Source: Megaleporinus macrocephalus | Taxonomy: Eukaryota; Chordata; Actinopteri; Characiformes; Anostomidae | Reading direction: 5' to 3' | Assembly (NCBI GenBank): GCA_021613375.1 | Contig: CM038728.1 | Location: 33,582,407-33,646,406 of the forward strand | Length of the DNA: 64,000 nucleotides | In this document: piece after piece, positions 21,936 through 33,444 of the stretch | Numbering within the stretch: the stretch's first letter is position 1 | Layout of the letters: each line of letters starts with the position of its first letter | Position numbers and translations under genes: made by a program | Notes under the pieces: model-generated | What the model was told of the DNA's origin: nothing | Databases searched by the model: none | Seen by the model: only the letters and a program-made list of their open reading frames with translations

Positions 21936-22440
21936 GGCTGAATAATTCATTTAGTTCTGCTCCTCGTCGCGGCTAATGGGAATCGGTTGGGTCACAAAGG
22001 CAAGCATTTGTAAATGAAGCAGATAAACCTTTCGGGGGAGACAAGGAACGTTTTGTTTGACACAGGAATTCTGTTGTCCGCTGTTTTGGTTGTCAAGTAC
22101 TCTGGAAGGCAGGATGTGAGGCAGCTCCACAATGGCTCTTTCAGCTCCGAATCTCAGATGCGGGGGAGATGCCGTCCCGCCTCTTTTCACACTGCCCTAA
22201 TCTCTTTATCAGTCCACCACAATGGCGGATTCAGGTCCTGCAGCCCCGCGGGCCAAAACCCCGGCTTCAAATGCGAGCGGCCGGCTGGCCGGCGGACGCG
22301 CCGAGGCCTAACCCGCCTCGCGAGGGAAGGAGAGGCGAGGCGCAAACTTTCTTTCAAAGGTGTCCTCGTCTCCTCTGTCCTGTAGGGAGACGGTTTAAAA
22401 TGCAGGAGGAGTCGAGGAGGAAGAGAGTAAACAAAACATA
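21936..22440. promoter_or_regulatory. Candidate conserved non-coding element, CpG-rich end
   Basis: Unique sequence, rising to high GC at 22240-22345 (GAGCGGCCGGCTGGCC and nearby CpGs). Three overlapping ORFs (79-123 codons) are shadows of the GC-rich composition. Confidence 0.3.
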
Positions 22441-22910
22441 ACATCGCTGGAAATGAAACCCTTCGTTTCTTCTGCTCTGTTTGAAAACGCCAGGTGTCCT
22501 TCGCATCCTGTAAACACCTCCTGATGAAAGGGTCTGGAATTATTTGGGAGTAAAAAATCCCCTCCCTCCCTCCCTCTTGTTTTCTTTCCGTCTGCTGTAA
22601 AGTTGGCAGGTTAGAGATACGAGATCTTTGTTACCACAGTGACCGTAAGAATGGGACGGGGTTTTATCCCGCTGTCTAGTGGCCCACTTTGTTTGGTGCG
22701 AGCTGTCAGAGTGGGTTTGCGTCACCGAGCCCATTCACACCCCGGGAGTCTCTGACGTGGCAGCCCGGCCGACATTTTGATCCAGGGCTGCCGGTCTGCG
22801 GAGAGATGGTTTTTCCACCGCGGACGAGCTCTTATTTATTTATTTATTTCTGTCTTTGTGCATTTGGAAAGCACTTTAACCCATAAATGCCTCCTCTTTA
22901 CATCACAATA
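22441..22910. other. Unique GC-balanced sequence
   Basis: Probable continuation of the non-coding conserved run: CCTCCCTCCCTCCCTC at about 22561 and TTATTTATTTATTTATT at about 22833-22849 are the only simple repeats. No gene seen. Confidence 0.35.
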
Positions 22911-23504
22911 CGAGGAAGAGCATCAACATAGACTATTTTAAGGGGTGGCTTCAGAGCTACAGGCCTTAAACTCCTCTGTACAAGTGCTCAAACTCAAAAA
23001 TCACCTTTTAAAAACAATTAAACTTACAATTCATTTCTATAACTATCAGTAATTTTGTAAAATATATAAATCCAATGGGTGGCCATGATGCGTTAACAGT
23101 TGGTTTGTGTTGGGAGTCACAAAAGACCCCACTAAGCTCACATTATAGAGTTATTGTGGTTTTGATTGTTGAATGCTGTATGTTGTGATTAAATATATTG
23201 TGATCTATATATACAGACGTTTTTTTAATGCTTGTTGCCAAAAGGAAATGCTGTTATAGTCATATAGGAAGCCAAAGCAGCTGGTTTTATTCCTGTAGTA
23301 GCAGAAGTCGTACCATTAATTTGCAAAATATCAATACTTGGCGTGTGGATTCCATATAGACACACAAAATATCACAATAATATATTGTATAAGAATTTTT
23401 TTCCAACCACCATATCAAGAGTATATGTACAAGACTGTTTTGTTGGTACAACCTAGAAAAGTAATGTATTAGGTTTAAAAGAAACTAGTTTAAATGATTG
23501 TTGC

Positions 23505-23506
<2 letters not shown>
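22911..23506. other. AT-rich sequence, no gene seen
   Basis: Unremarkable AT-rich DNA. A fragment of Family-2 (GTTTTGTTGGTACAACCTAG) appears at 23435-23460, just before a TA microsatellite. Confidence 0.45.

Positions 23507-23570
<64 letters not shown>
23507..23570. repeat. (TA)n microsatellite
   Basis: About 32 TA dinucleotides, directly followed by a Family-1 MITE fragment. Confidence 0.95.
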
Positions 23571-23574
<4 letters not shown>

Positions 23575-23650
23575 GCGTTTCTATTGGTCCATTCATCATG
23601 GAATTTTCACAGGATATAAAGAGCAGCTGTGGTGTTCAGATTAAGTTCAA
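23571..23650 (+). mobile_element. Family-1 MITE fragment
   Basis: Right-hand part only: GCGTTTCTATTGGTCCATTC, ATGGAATTTTCACAGG, AGCAGCTGTGGTGTTCAG. The left half is replaced by the adjoining TA run, as in the copies near 3.6 kb. Confidence 0.7.
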
Positions 23651-23727
23651 GTTATTGTGGCCTTTCAAAATAGAGCTTCCCAATAACGGCACGTCAACAA
23701 ATACTCAAGTATCCAATTTGTCTGAAC

Positions 23728-24595
23728 TACACTGTAAAAAGTGCTTCAATTTGAAAATCATGTTTATTTGGTACCAAACAAGTGAATTAAATGGTAATTT
23801 TTCTTTATTATTATATTATTATATGATTTGTTTCAATTCAAGTATTTTTGGAGATTTTTCTTTAAAGCTTGAACCAAGAAAGCACTTTTTACACTGTACA
23901 TTTTCTTTTTGATTAGTTTAGAGATCAGTCCTCTGTATAATGTGCTTTATTGGTACAGCGCAAAAAATGACTTGATGCGGTGAGGAGCAACCGAACCAAT
24001 TATTTATTCAACTTATAAAAGAAAGTTTTAATGAGTGATTTTTTCAAAGCATTTTATGCAGTTGAGTAAAGTACTTTTCTTTAAAGGTTGAACCAACAAA
24101 GTCCGTTTTACAGGGTTCATTTTCTTTTTTAACAGTTTTTAATTACTGTAGCAGATCAATCTGTGATACTCTATAAAAAAAGGGCTTCTTTGGCACAACC
24201 TAAAAAAATGACTACATGCGGTGACGAGCAATTGAACCAGTTTTACTCAACATTAAAACATTTCTTTGATTTGATTGAAAGAACCGTTCACTCGAACTGC
24301 TTTTCAGGTTGAATAAAACTAGTTCTATTGTACACAAACTATGTTTTGGAGATTTTTCTTTAAAGGTTGAACCAACAAAGCACTTTTTACAGTGTATATT
24401 TTATTTTGAACAGCTTTTAATTATTTTGGCAGATCAATCTGTGATACTGTGATATGTGGTAATGAGCAATTGAACTAGTTTTACTCAACTTTAAAACATT
24501 TCTTTGATTTGATGGGAAGAATCATTAATTCCAACTACTTTTTTCAGGTTTCAGGTACAGCAACGAAGCACTTCCTTCAGTGTAGATATAAATGC
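23728..24595. mobile_element. Cluster of Family-2 MITE copies (about four)
   Basis: The first copy (23728-23905) is bounded by ACACTGTAAAAAGTGCTTC and AAGCACTTTTTACACTGT, a terminal inverted repeat. Further copies share ATGCGGTGACGAGCAATTGA, TCAACTTTAAAACATTTC, and end AACCAACAAAGCACTTTTTA, CAGTGTATATT (about 24367-24405) or a decayed version near 24590. No coding sequence. The TIR length and near-palindromic ends suggest a non-autonomous DNA transposon; the superfamily is not assigned. Confidence 0.75.
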
Positions 24596-25015
24596 CAGTG
24601 ATTTGGGTTTATTGATTAAGGCTTCTCTACATGCAGCTTCAGTTTCTTTCCCACATCTTACAACCACGATGATATTAAACTTTCACCATTTTTCTAGCAA
24701 TAGCAGGTTTCAAGGCAGCTTTCAAACTCAGCGCATGAGAATAAAGCTCCATAGCAGTGAGAAAAGCTAGAGGGAGGGTGTTGTTGAGCTGCTTCTCTGG
24801 ATTTTATGGCTGTGTTTCACATTGTATAATCGCGGAGACGGAAAAATGAAATTTATATTCAAATTATTTATTCATGTTTATGTGTTTGCAACATTATTTC
24901 TCACATTTCGGTTGTATTGGCATCATTTATCCACCTTATGTGAGCATACAAGCCTTTAGGCAAATGTTGGCAGTTTGATTTTATTGCCTTAGTTATTTAT
25001 GCATGAAGATATGTG
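24596..25015. other. Unique AT-rich sequence, no gene seen
   Basis: No tandem order and no open frame of note. Some sequence at about 24700-24800 has balanced composition. Confidence 0.45.
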
Positions 25016-25270
25016 GAATATATCATGGCTGTCCAATGAAAATCAAGTATCTCAATTTTTGGGGATTTTTAGTTTTCTGCATATTTTGAACTCTCCAGTT
25101 GTTTTTTACATCGTCTTCCAATTTTATGATGATTGGACCAATAAAATTGCTCTAAAACTGCTTTGAAAAAAAATCTTTCCATTCACGTACATGGAGAGAA
25201 AGGAGAGTTTTTGTCCTCTGCTGGAAAGTTATCGTTTTAGAGACTTGATTTTGATGGACAGTGATGATGT
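25016..25270 (-). mobile_element. Family-1 MITE, diverged full-length copy
   Basis: Begins ATATCATGGCTGTCCAATG and ends TTGATGGACAGTGATGAT, giving the inverted terminal GTCCA/TGGAC. Internal landmarks are readable though diverged: GGACCAATAAAATTGC, CCATTCACGTACATGG. Confidence 0.65.
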
Positions 25271-26057
25271 AGAAGCCTGTGTGGTCTTATTTGGCTTCAT
25301 ATCACGGCTGGTAAGATCAGAACCTCCAGCTCAGATTGGACTCTGATGTCTGGATGGGTGATCGGTTCCATGTGGGTGGCCTGTGGGAAGATTCTCATTA
25401 GGAAAATCCAGCCGTTCCTCTTCGTAATCAACCTGACGAGCGTTCACAGTTACAGAACACAGGCTATAACAGCCTTTACGGTGGGGGCGGAGCTTCTACT
25501 GTCCAGTCTGTAAAGACATAAAGACCACTCAGGGTCTGCAGGACATTCAGAGGAGGGTCGTAAACTGATCTGTAACGGTGAAATGAAGCCATGCGAAGAG
25601 ACCTGGCCGGTTCAGGGATCCTAAACTGGGGGCCACCTGCCGGCAGGACAAGCGCTGCCCCCCCCACCGCAGACAAAGCAGACGGGTCTTGTTTCCTTTA
25701 ACTGTCATGCAAAACGGCTTTTCAGAGAACGGTTCCCATCCAATCGACCCCCTTTTCTCCTGACAATCCCCCCATTCACCTGCATTCACTGTGCTCTAAC
25801 TCCTTTTTCCTGAAGCACACTTGCGTGATTACTGACCTGACAGCTGTCCGGCTATGAAAGGCGCTCGTAAGAAACTTTCGGACCACCATTTATGGAATTT
25901 CTTTGGTGATGGGAGGTGGGGGGTCATGATAATAGAGCATGCTAGATTTAAAGATTACAAATAACAGTTCATCTGGAGGATTCAGTGTAGATGCTGGTTG
26001 TTCATGTTCAGGTTCATCATTGGCGAGTGCAATGTTGTCAAAGCACAGGCAATAAAA
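25271..26057. other. Unique sequence, no gene seen
   Basis: Balanced composition at 25300-25800, with GGTGGGGGCGGAGC at about 25480 and a C run near 25660. Two overlapping minus-strand frames of 66 and 80 codons have no recognisable content. Confidence 0.4.
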
Positions 26058-26456
26058 TTCGATTTGGGCCATTTCTATTGGTCCATTTGAGTTAAAAAGT
26101 CCATTTGGGCCATTTCTATTGGTCCATTTGAGTTAAAAAGTCCATTTGGGCCATTTCTATTGGTCCATTTGAGTTAAAAATGTCCATTTGGGCCATTTCT
26201 ATTGGTCCGTTGGAGTTTTAAAGTTCATTTGGGCCATTTCTATTGGTCCATTTGAGTTAAAAATTCAACTTGGGCCATTTCTATTGGTCCATTGGAGTTA
26301 AAGAGTCAATTTGTGCCATTTCTATTGGTCCATTGGAGTTAAAAAGTCCATTTGGGACATTTCTATTGGTCCATTGGAGTTAAAAAGTCCATTTGGGCCA
26401 TTTCTATTGGTCCATTGGAGTTAAAAAGTCCATTTGGGCAATTTCTATTGATAGGT
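26058..26456. repeat. 41-base tandem repeat derived from the Family-1 MITE
   Basis: The phrase TTTGGGCCATTTCTATTGG recurs with GGG starting at 26066, 26107, 26148, 26190, 26231, 26272, 26313, 26354, 26395 and 26436: ten units, spacing 41 (one 42). The core TTTCTATTGGTCCATT is the same as the central Family-1 sequence, so the array appears to be a local amplification of a piece of that element. Confidence 0.93.
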
Positions 26457-26884
26457 ATGAATTACAATGTTGACATAATGTACATTATAACTGGGATTTC
26501 AATCATGGAGATATTAGATTCTGCTCTAATGATGACTATATAATGTTAAAGCCATTATTAACTACAATAGCATCGAATACTGTTGATAATATACATATTT
26601 TGCATACACAGTTTCTCTCCTAGCTCACTAACTTGTTGAATAATCATGGTGGATCACTTTTTGGTGGACTACACCATCATTGCATGCCTAGCCTGCTCCA
26701 GAACTGGTTACGTTTGGGCTTATTTATGTACTATTTATTGCAAATCACTGAAAGTTATAGAATATTCATTGCTTTCATACTACACATGCAATTACCATGT
26801 ACTTAAAAATGCATTGGCAAGCACTGAGCAACCTTCAGGCCAAGGACCCAATCACATTACAGCTAGTGCGGCTAACCAAAAATC
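26457..26884. other. AT-rich sequence, no gene seen
   Basis: Non-repetitive. An 85-codon frame at 26646-26903 has no recognisable features. Confidence 0.45.
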
Positions 26885-27025
26885 ATGCATCACAACTTTA
26901 TAGGAGAAGGAAAAAAGCTGCTCTACTTTTAATGTAAGTCAAGGTAACCAGACGTCTTTCCAAGTAATTTCAGGCCCTTTAACCAGTCTTCATAAAATTT
27001 GCACACAATATAAAGAGGAATGAAA
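26885..27025 (+). mobile_element. Family-1 MITE fragment, diverged
   Basis: Readable landmarks: ACTTTATAGGAGAAGG, TTTTAATGTAAGTCAAGG, AACCAGACGTCTTTCC, CATAAAATTTGCACACAAT. The ends are missing. Confidence 0.6.
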
Positions 27026-27990
27026 TAAGAAACTGAAAAAACATCAAAAATGAGATTGACCGTCAGATTGACCGCTCACTGCACACCTCAGGCTTTCATG
27101 CGAGTGAGCTGCAGCTGCATTGATTAGGGTTTAGAAACCCGAAACGCTGCCCGCGCTCCGCGAGACAGGCCTAGTTTGCTTACTAATCGAGCATTTGTTG
27201 AAAAAGCTGCGGGAGGCCATCAAAGTCAACAGTGGCCCCGTAACGCTGTGCGGTTTAGCCGGCGCACCTCTCCAAAATCAGAGCAGCACTCATCTGCCTT
27301 CATTGCATATGCATGATCTCCAGACTCTTAGCAGCGCCGAGAGCCTCGGAGGCGCTGACATGCAGATTTGGAGCGGCCGGCCCCGCACCGGGGGAAGCTT
27401 TGGAGCCACGTCGGTTTGTCCTCGGCTCCTCGAACGCCTTCAGAGCCGGAGCAGCAGATGTGCGCGTCAGAAACGAGGCGCTTCAGAAGGAGCCGAGCAG
27501 AAGCGCAGAGGAAAAAATTCATGACCCTGAGTCCTTGGAGGCATTCATCCGCCGCTGTCTGCTGTTTGGACCTCAGCAGGCTGTCATAGAAACGGCAGAT
27601 GGACAAGCAGGCCCGTGTTTAAGAAAGATAAATAGGCAGAATGCTGACTCGCTGCTTTCCAGCGGCCACTCTCGCTCTGAAAGGCTGTTGCTGAAACGTT
27701 CGAAACAGCAGCCAAACCCCCGACCACTCCTGACTGCTTTTACGATTATGGGTCACGTTTTCTCGCACGGGGCCCAATTTCCGTGACGTTTTCATTGTTA
27801 TTACTTTTCCTGACGGCCGCTGATAACGTTTCTGAGGCTTTATGCGCCAGGACAGAAAAAAACAAAAAGACTTAAACAAGCCAGACTGATGCATGCAAAT
27901 GAGCTGTGGTCTGATTGGCTCATTTGCTTGCTTGACCTCCATGTCAAGGTCTAAGCCTCCACTGAGCTCGCCGTGGCTCTCGTCTTTACA
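27026..27990. promoter_or_regulatory. Candidate conserved non-coding element with octamer
   Basis: About 960 bases of unique sequence, CpG-rich in the middle (GGAGCGGCCGGCCCCG). A perfect octamer ATGCAAAT at 27893-27900 lies in GCATGCAAATGAGC, and TGCATATGCATGATC is at about 27303. Overlapping frames of up to 157 codons on the plus strand and 107 on the minus strand show no domain, and I treat them as shadows of GC-rich composition. A coding exon cannot be fully excluded. Confidence 0.4.
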
Positions 27991-28019
27991 GCAGGACTGC
28001 GTACTTCATAGTTTGAATA

Positions 28020-29545
28020 GATCTGAGCCATAAAAAGGGTGTTTCTCGCTTTGAACCTATGAATCTTTATATTTCAGTTATCAGGCTTGTCGGTCAGACA
28101 AGGGCAGATGAAGATAGATTGCTAGCTTTAGCTGGGCAGCACAGAAAAAGGGCTAACAACAAAATGATATGGGTTCATGACATTACACACCCTATAAACT
28201 CCATAGTTTCAATAGATCAGACTAGCATTGTAGCACTTTTCAAGCATTTAGTTTGGTCCCAGGGCCTCTAATATTAGCTACCCAGCTAACCTGGCTAACA
28301 TTAGCACGCACTGCTGAAGGCCAAGACCTTTTTAGGCAACCTTGATATAGACTATGGGTTTTTATAGGGTGTTTCTTGCTATGAACCTATAACTCTTCAT
28401 CTTTCACTTATCAGGCTTGTCGGTCAGACAAGGGCTGATGAAGATAGATTGATAGCCTTAGCTGGGCAGCACAGAAGAAGGGCTAACAACCAAAACAATG
28501 TAGGTTCACACCAAGGTTGGTCCGACAAAGGCTGATGGAGGTTCATACCAAGCAACACCCAATAAACTCTATGGCTTGAATACATCTGATTCATAAAAAG
28601 TACTCATGTAGCATTTCAGTGCTTTCCTAGCATTTAGTTTGGTGCCAGGGCCTCTAATATTAGCTAGCCAGCTAACCTGGCTAACGTTAACACCCACTGC
28701 CGAAGGCCAAGACCTTTTTAGGCAACCTTGATATAGACTATGGGGTTTTATAGGGTATTTCTTGCTGTGAACCTATAAATCTTCATGTTTAAGTTGCCAG
28801 GCGTGTCATTCAGACAAGGGCTGATGATGATAGATTGCTAGCTTTAGCTGGGCAGCACAGAAAAAAGGGCTAACAACAAAATGATATGGGTTTATGGCAT
28901 TAAACACCCTATAAACTCCATAGTTTCAATAGATCAGACTAGCATTGTAGCACTTTTCTAGCATTTAGTTTGGTGCTAGGGCTTCTAATATTAGCTACCC
29001 AGCTAACCTGGCTACGGTTAGCATTCACTGCCAAAAGCCAAACCCTTTTTAGGCAACCTTGATATAGACTATAAGGTTTTATAGGCTGTTTCTTGCTATG
29101 AACCTATAAATCTTCATCTTTCTGTTATCAGGCTTGTCGGTCAGACAAGGGCTGATGAAGATAGATTGATAGTCTTAGCTGGGCAGCACAGAAAAAGGGC
29201 TAACAACAAAATAATGTGGGTTTACACCAAGAAATACCCTCTAAACTCCAGAATTTGAATTGATCTGAGTGATAAAAAGTACTTTTGTGGCATTTAAGCA
29301 CTTTTTTAAGCATTTAGTTTGGTGCCAGGGCCTTTAATATTAGCTAGCCAGCTAACCTGGCTAACGTTAGCACCCACTGCCGAAGGCCAAGACCTTTGTG
29401 GGTCACCTTGATATAGACTATGGGGTTTTATAGGGTGTTTCTTGCTATGAACCTATAAATCTTCATCTTTCTGTTATTAGGCTTGTCGGTCAGACAAGGG
29501 CTGATCAAGATAGATAGCTAGCCTCAGCTGGGCAGCAGAGAAAAG
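28020..29545. repeat. Tandem repeat of about 330-386 bases, 4.4 units
   Basis: The marker CAGGCTTGTCGGTCAGACAA recurs with the first base near 28082, 28412, 28798 (variant), 29129 and 29478: spacings about 330, 386, 331 and 349. Each unit also has GATAGATTGCTAGC, TTAGCTGGGCAGCACAG, AGCTAACCTGGCTAAC and CTTGATATAGACTATGGG. The longer unit carries an extra segment around 28500-28556. No conserved reading frame. Confidence 0.92.
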
Positions 29546-30135
29546 TCGTTTTTTAGGAACACAGAACCGCAGCTACTAAAAAAAGACAGAACCTCAGCAG
29601 CTCAGTAGAGCATTTAGACCCTTTTCAACCCACAGTGGTGTCGAAATAAACACGGAGGCGACGGCGAACAGGTCCACGGATTCCATCAGTGTTGTTTGCT
29701 TTCTGATGGAAGGAGCGTTTGGACCCATAATGGACTATTACGTCAGACTTAACAAGCAGAGAGCTGAATTATCCACGCTACATCCACAACACAGGGCCTC
29801 CAGTGCAGGCGTACCTGCAGCAGCTCGGCTGAATATGCATGCAGGGTGTACGCAGTGCCGGTGTGCGGTCCTGTTCCGTCTAATGCGAAGAGCCGGATGG
29901 GGAATTTCAGACTGTTGGTGGTTGAAATGGAAGGTGGATGCAGTCGTTTATCACCAGCCTTCTGTCTGCAAGCCAAGCAAAACCGGGAGCCCTCTCTGAG
30001 AGCGGCGGAGGAACCGGAAAAAATAGAAAGGAGGAGAAAATGAATGTCTTCTGAGGCCGCTGTGGCAAATAAGGCGAATCCTGCCTTTCCCAAAATTGCT
30101 CGGAATACATTTGGGATGGACTAAAGCGAGGGGGC
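29546..30135. promoter_or_regulatory. Candidate conserved non-coding element
   Basis: Unique, GC-balanced sequence. Open frames on both strands overlap almost completely (97 codons plus, 114 codons minus), as expected for GC-rich non-coding DNA. Words such as GCTGAATATGCATGCAGG and GAGCTGAATTATCC are present. Confidence 0.35.
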
Positions 30136-30653
30136 AGCTGCTCTCGTCACACATGGACCACTACTCTCTCACAGTTACTGGACCAGCATTTCTTTTCTAT
30201 ATGCAGTTCAGGTTAAACTGATATTTATTAATAACAGCGTTAATATTAGAAATCTTTTGATGTATGAACCTCGTTTATTGATCTAAACCTGCTCATTGTA
30301 GACGCTTAGCTTGTTCTAGATAGTGTTTGGTTCTATAAACTATTTCTGGTGCTGTATAATAAATGAAGAACCTTTCAAACGTGTGGAGAACCACATATTA
30401 ACTACCTAAACAACAAAACAGCTGGTCTCCAAATCGGTAAAGCAGTTTAGCCCCGCCCACGCGGTGTTCCAGTCTGGACTGGTTCTGAATCAGTGCAGAT
30501 CACAGGCTGGTTAACTGCGTATAACGAGAGGCCGTCATTAACGAGTTTGGCGTGTACAGAGACACAGAGGGGCTCGTTAGGAGTGAGAGGTGGGCTTTGG
30601 ATAAACACATCTACCTTTACTCGTGGTCAGCGGGTTAAAAGGTGGCTTAGCTG
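30136..30653. other. Unique sequence, no gene seen
   Basis: AT-rich then balanced. Ends at a pyrimidine tract. No feature beyond a GCCCCGCCCACG GC-box-like word at about 30450. Confidence 0.4.
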
Positions 30654-31058
30654 TCCCTCTCTCTCTCTCTATCTCTCTCTATCTCTATTTCTCTCTCTAT
30701 CTCTCTTTTTCTCTCTCTCTCTCCCTCTCTCTCTCTCTATCGCCCTCTCTCTATCTCTCTCTTTCTTCCTCTCCCTCTCTCTCTCTCTCCCTCTCTCTAT
30801 CTCTCTTCCTCTCTCTCTTTCTCTCTGTATTTTCTCTTTTCTCCCTCTCTCTTTCTTCCTCTCCCTCTCTCTCTATTCCTCTATCTCTCTTTCTCTCTCT
30901 CTATCTTTATCTCTCTTTTTCTCTTTCTCTCTATTTTTTTTCTCTTCCCCTCTCTTTATCTCTTTGTCTCACTCCTTTTCTCTCTTTTCCTCTATCTCTT
31001 TCTCTCCCCCTCTCTATCTCTCTCCTCTTTCTTTTTTTCTCTTTCTCTCTGTATTTTC

Positions 31059-31089
<31 letters not shown>

Positions 31090-31257
31090 CCTCTCTATCT
31101 CTCTTTCCTTTCTTTTTTCTCTTTCTCTCTGTATTTCCTCTTTTCTCCCTCCTCTTCCTTTCTCTCTCCCTCCCTCTCTCTCTCTCTCCCCCTCTCTCCC
31201 TCTCTCTCTCTCTCTCCCTCTCTCTCTCTCTCTCGCTCTCTCTTTCTCTCTCTCTCC

Positions 31258-31333
<76 letters not shown>
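30654..31333. repeat. (CT)n-rich simple-sequence block, 680 bases
   Basis: TCTC repeats interrupted by TATC, TTTTT and CCCC variants, finishing in a nearly pure (CT)n run of about 70 bases. It produces apparent Leu/Ser/Phe-rich frames (plus) and Arg/Glu-rich frames (minus) of 136-282 codons, all artefacts. Confidence 0.97.
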
Positions 31334-31338
<5 letters not shown>

Positions 31339-31695
31339 TGAGACGGCTGCTGGTTCTCCGGGCTCTGGAATCGTCAGTATGCAGCCGGCCGCTCTCCTCC
31401 ATCCGAGTGGCTTTTCAATTACTGCGGCGGGCTGTGGGGGGAGAGCAGCTTGACTAAAGCCATGACATAAACCATTTATACTGCGACTCCATCTCGGCCC
31501 CAGCGCCAAAGCAGGCCGGACAGTTCATTTAAAAGAAAAATTAATCGCACACGGTTTGAGGCAAACAATAACACTTTATGACCGGCCACTGGCAGCTCCC
31601 CGAACCCACGGCTGGAACCGGAGGGAGCGGAAAACTGGAGGAAAATCAGCCCTGCGTTTAGCTAATTACTGTGTAGCTGTGAACCTGACTTTAGG
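31334..31695. promoter_or_regulatory. Candidate conserved non-coding element
   Basis: Unique sequence with homeodomain-like and TATA-free enhancer-like content: CTGTAATTGAGACGG, CTTTTCAATTACTGCGGC, AAAAATTAATCGCAC, GTTTAGCTAATTACTG. Four TAAT/ATTA cores in 360 bases directly after a simple repeat. Confidence 0.45.
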
Positions 31696-32424
31696 GTTTT
31701 AACAGGACGGAAAGAAAGAAATAAATAAATAATATTATAACATATAGATATTCAAGTTTGAAGTAAAAACAGGAGTAAAAAGTAAAAAGTCAAAAGTTTG
31801 TTGAATTTTTGAATTTCTGAATTTCTTTCTTGAAGTTCTGTTTGCAAACATATAAAGATATGAATTATGAATCATTATATAATGATAATATAATACATAT
31901 GAATTATGTATACTAAATTTAATAATTATAAAAATGTATAATGATTTTTAAAAAAATGTAAAAAATCAAGTGAAAATTTTGAACTTTCTATCTGTTTAGA
32001 ATTTTTTTTTAATGTTTATTTTTGTCATGTTGGACAAAAACAGCTTAATACAGCAAATTTGACACTTTCTAAAGTGATAATTGTGGATAATCATTTATTT
32101 TATTATTTTAATATTATATGTGGTCGCTGTTAAAAATAAACGTTTATTGATATTTATACAATGCAGAGTTACTTGTAAGGATGTCTGGTTCCATTTACTT
32201 ACATTAAATGTAGTGTTTTTTCAGCGGTGTATTACACTACACTTCAAGCTGTTATTATAGAATTATTAGCCACTCTGTTTTTTTAAATTCTGCACCAAAA
32301 TTTCCCATTTATTAATCAATTTATTAAAAATTTAACTACAAATTATTTATTAAATTATTATTTTAAAATTGTAATACTATTTTTAAACATGTATCTGCCT
32401 TAATATTACTGAAAACCTTACAAA
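31696..32424. other. AT-rich sequence, no gene seen
   Basis: Very AT-rich with AAATAAATAAATAAT at about 31720. A short Family-1-like phrase (GGTTCCATTTACTTACATT) occurs at about 32188. No gene. Confidence 0.45.
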
Positions 32425-32835
32425 CTTACAACATTCTGATTGTGTGATTCGGGCTTCTATTCAGCTTTTTGATTGGATGCATGGATTCCGGAAAACAATC
32501 AGAATTTTCTCCCATTGAGAATGAATGGGATGAAAAAGTGAACGCCAATCTACTGAACTTCTGCTTGACCGACAGACACCGTTTCTCATACACTGACTCA
32601 GGGCGGACCCCCGACCACGACTGCAGTGTTGGTTTGATTCGCACTCGTCTGTTTGTCGTTTTTTCCCATCCCTCTTTTTTCCCCATAGAGTCCCATTCAT
32701 TTTCAAGCCCACACAAACAACATGGTTTAATTTAACCTACAGCCTCCAAACTGCCTGTAATCACTCAGAGCAGACCCCCAACACACTGACCCGCACTGCT
32801 CTACTTGTCGTTTATTCATCCCTCGTTCATCCTTC
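32425..32835 (-). repeat. Inverse-oriented relative of the 165-base repeat at 40.4-40.9 kb
   Basis: Reads as the reverse complement of the later array: CCTACAGCCTCCAAACTG, AACATGGTTTAATTTAACC and CATAGAGTCCCATTCATTTT here match CAGTTTGGAGGCTGTAGG, GGTTAAATGAAACCAT and AAAATGAATGGGATCCTATG there. Two to three degenerate units. Confidence 0.75.
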
Positions 32836-33290
32836 CAAATGTAATTACATGGTATGTAATTAAATACATCGTTCAGCCTTTCCATCTCGGTCCGCAGTGT
32901 AATGTCGGTGGTCTTAGAGGGGCTTTGATTATTTTTCATGTTTTTTTAATAATAAACATTTGCTTTAGTGTGTAGGCCGTGTGTTAGCACGTCTGGGTGT
33001 GTATGCTGTTTGAAGTCTGGTTCTGTTTGAACATGTTCCTTTAAGCTGAGTAATCCTGACGGTGCTGCTGTGAACATCATCGATTTCTCCTCCGGTTCTG
33101 TTGGTTTGCTGTTTAATCCAGATTAAATAGAGGTCACGACTCTGCGGCTCCAGCTGAGGCTTTATAAACCGTCTATTACAGTCTATTATACACAGGAGGA
33201 GCGTTAATAACTGAGCTTATTATGAAGATTATTGAAGCTGCAGCAGGAATTAATACAGACGGACACAAAAGAAGAATGATATGAAGGACG
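32836..33290. other. Unique sequence, no gene seen
   Basis: Balanced composition. Possible weak regulatory patch at about 33060-33180. No open frame of note. Confidence 0.35.
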
Positions 33291-33389
33291 AGTAAGAGAG
33301 AGAGAGGGTGAGGACAGTAGGGGAGAAACAGAGGAGGAGAAAAAGAAAGTGAGACACAGAGACATAAGGGAGGAGATAGAGCGAGATAG

Positions 33390-33444
<55 letters not shown>

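Noticed and set aside
27195..27942. Overlapping frames of 73-157 codons as a gene
   Set aside because: Several frames on both strands overlap in GC-rich unique DNA, with no splice signals or recognisable motif. More likely a conserved non-coding block, although an exon cannot be fully excluded.
30493..31509. Leu-Ser-rich and Arg-Glu-rich frames of up to 282 codons
   Set aside because: Simple (CT)n/(GA)n sequence read in frame.
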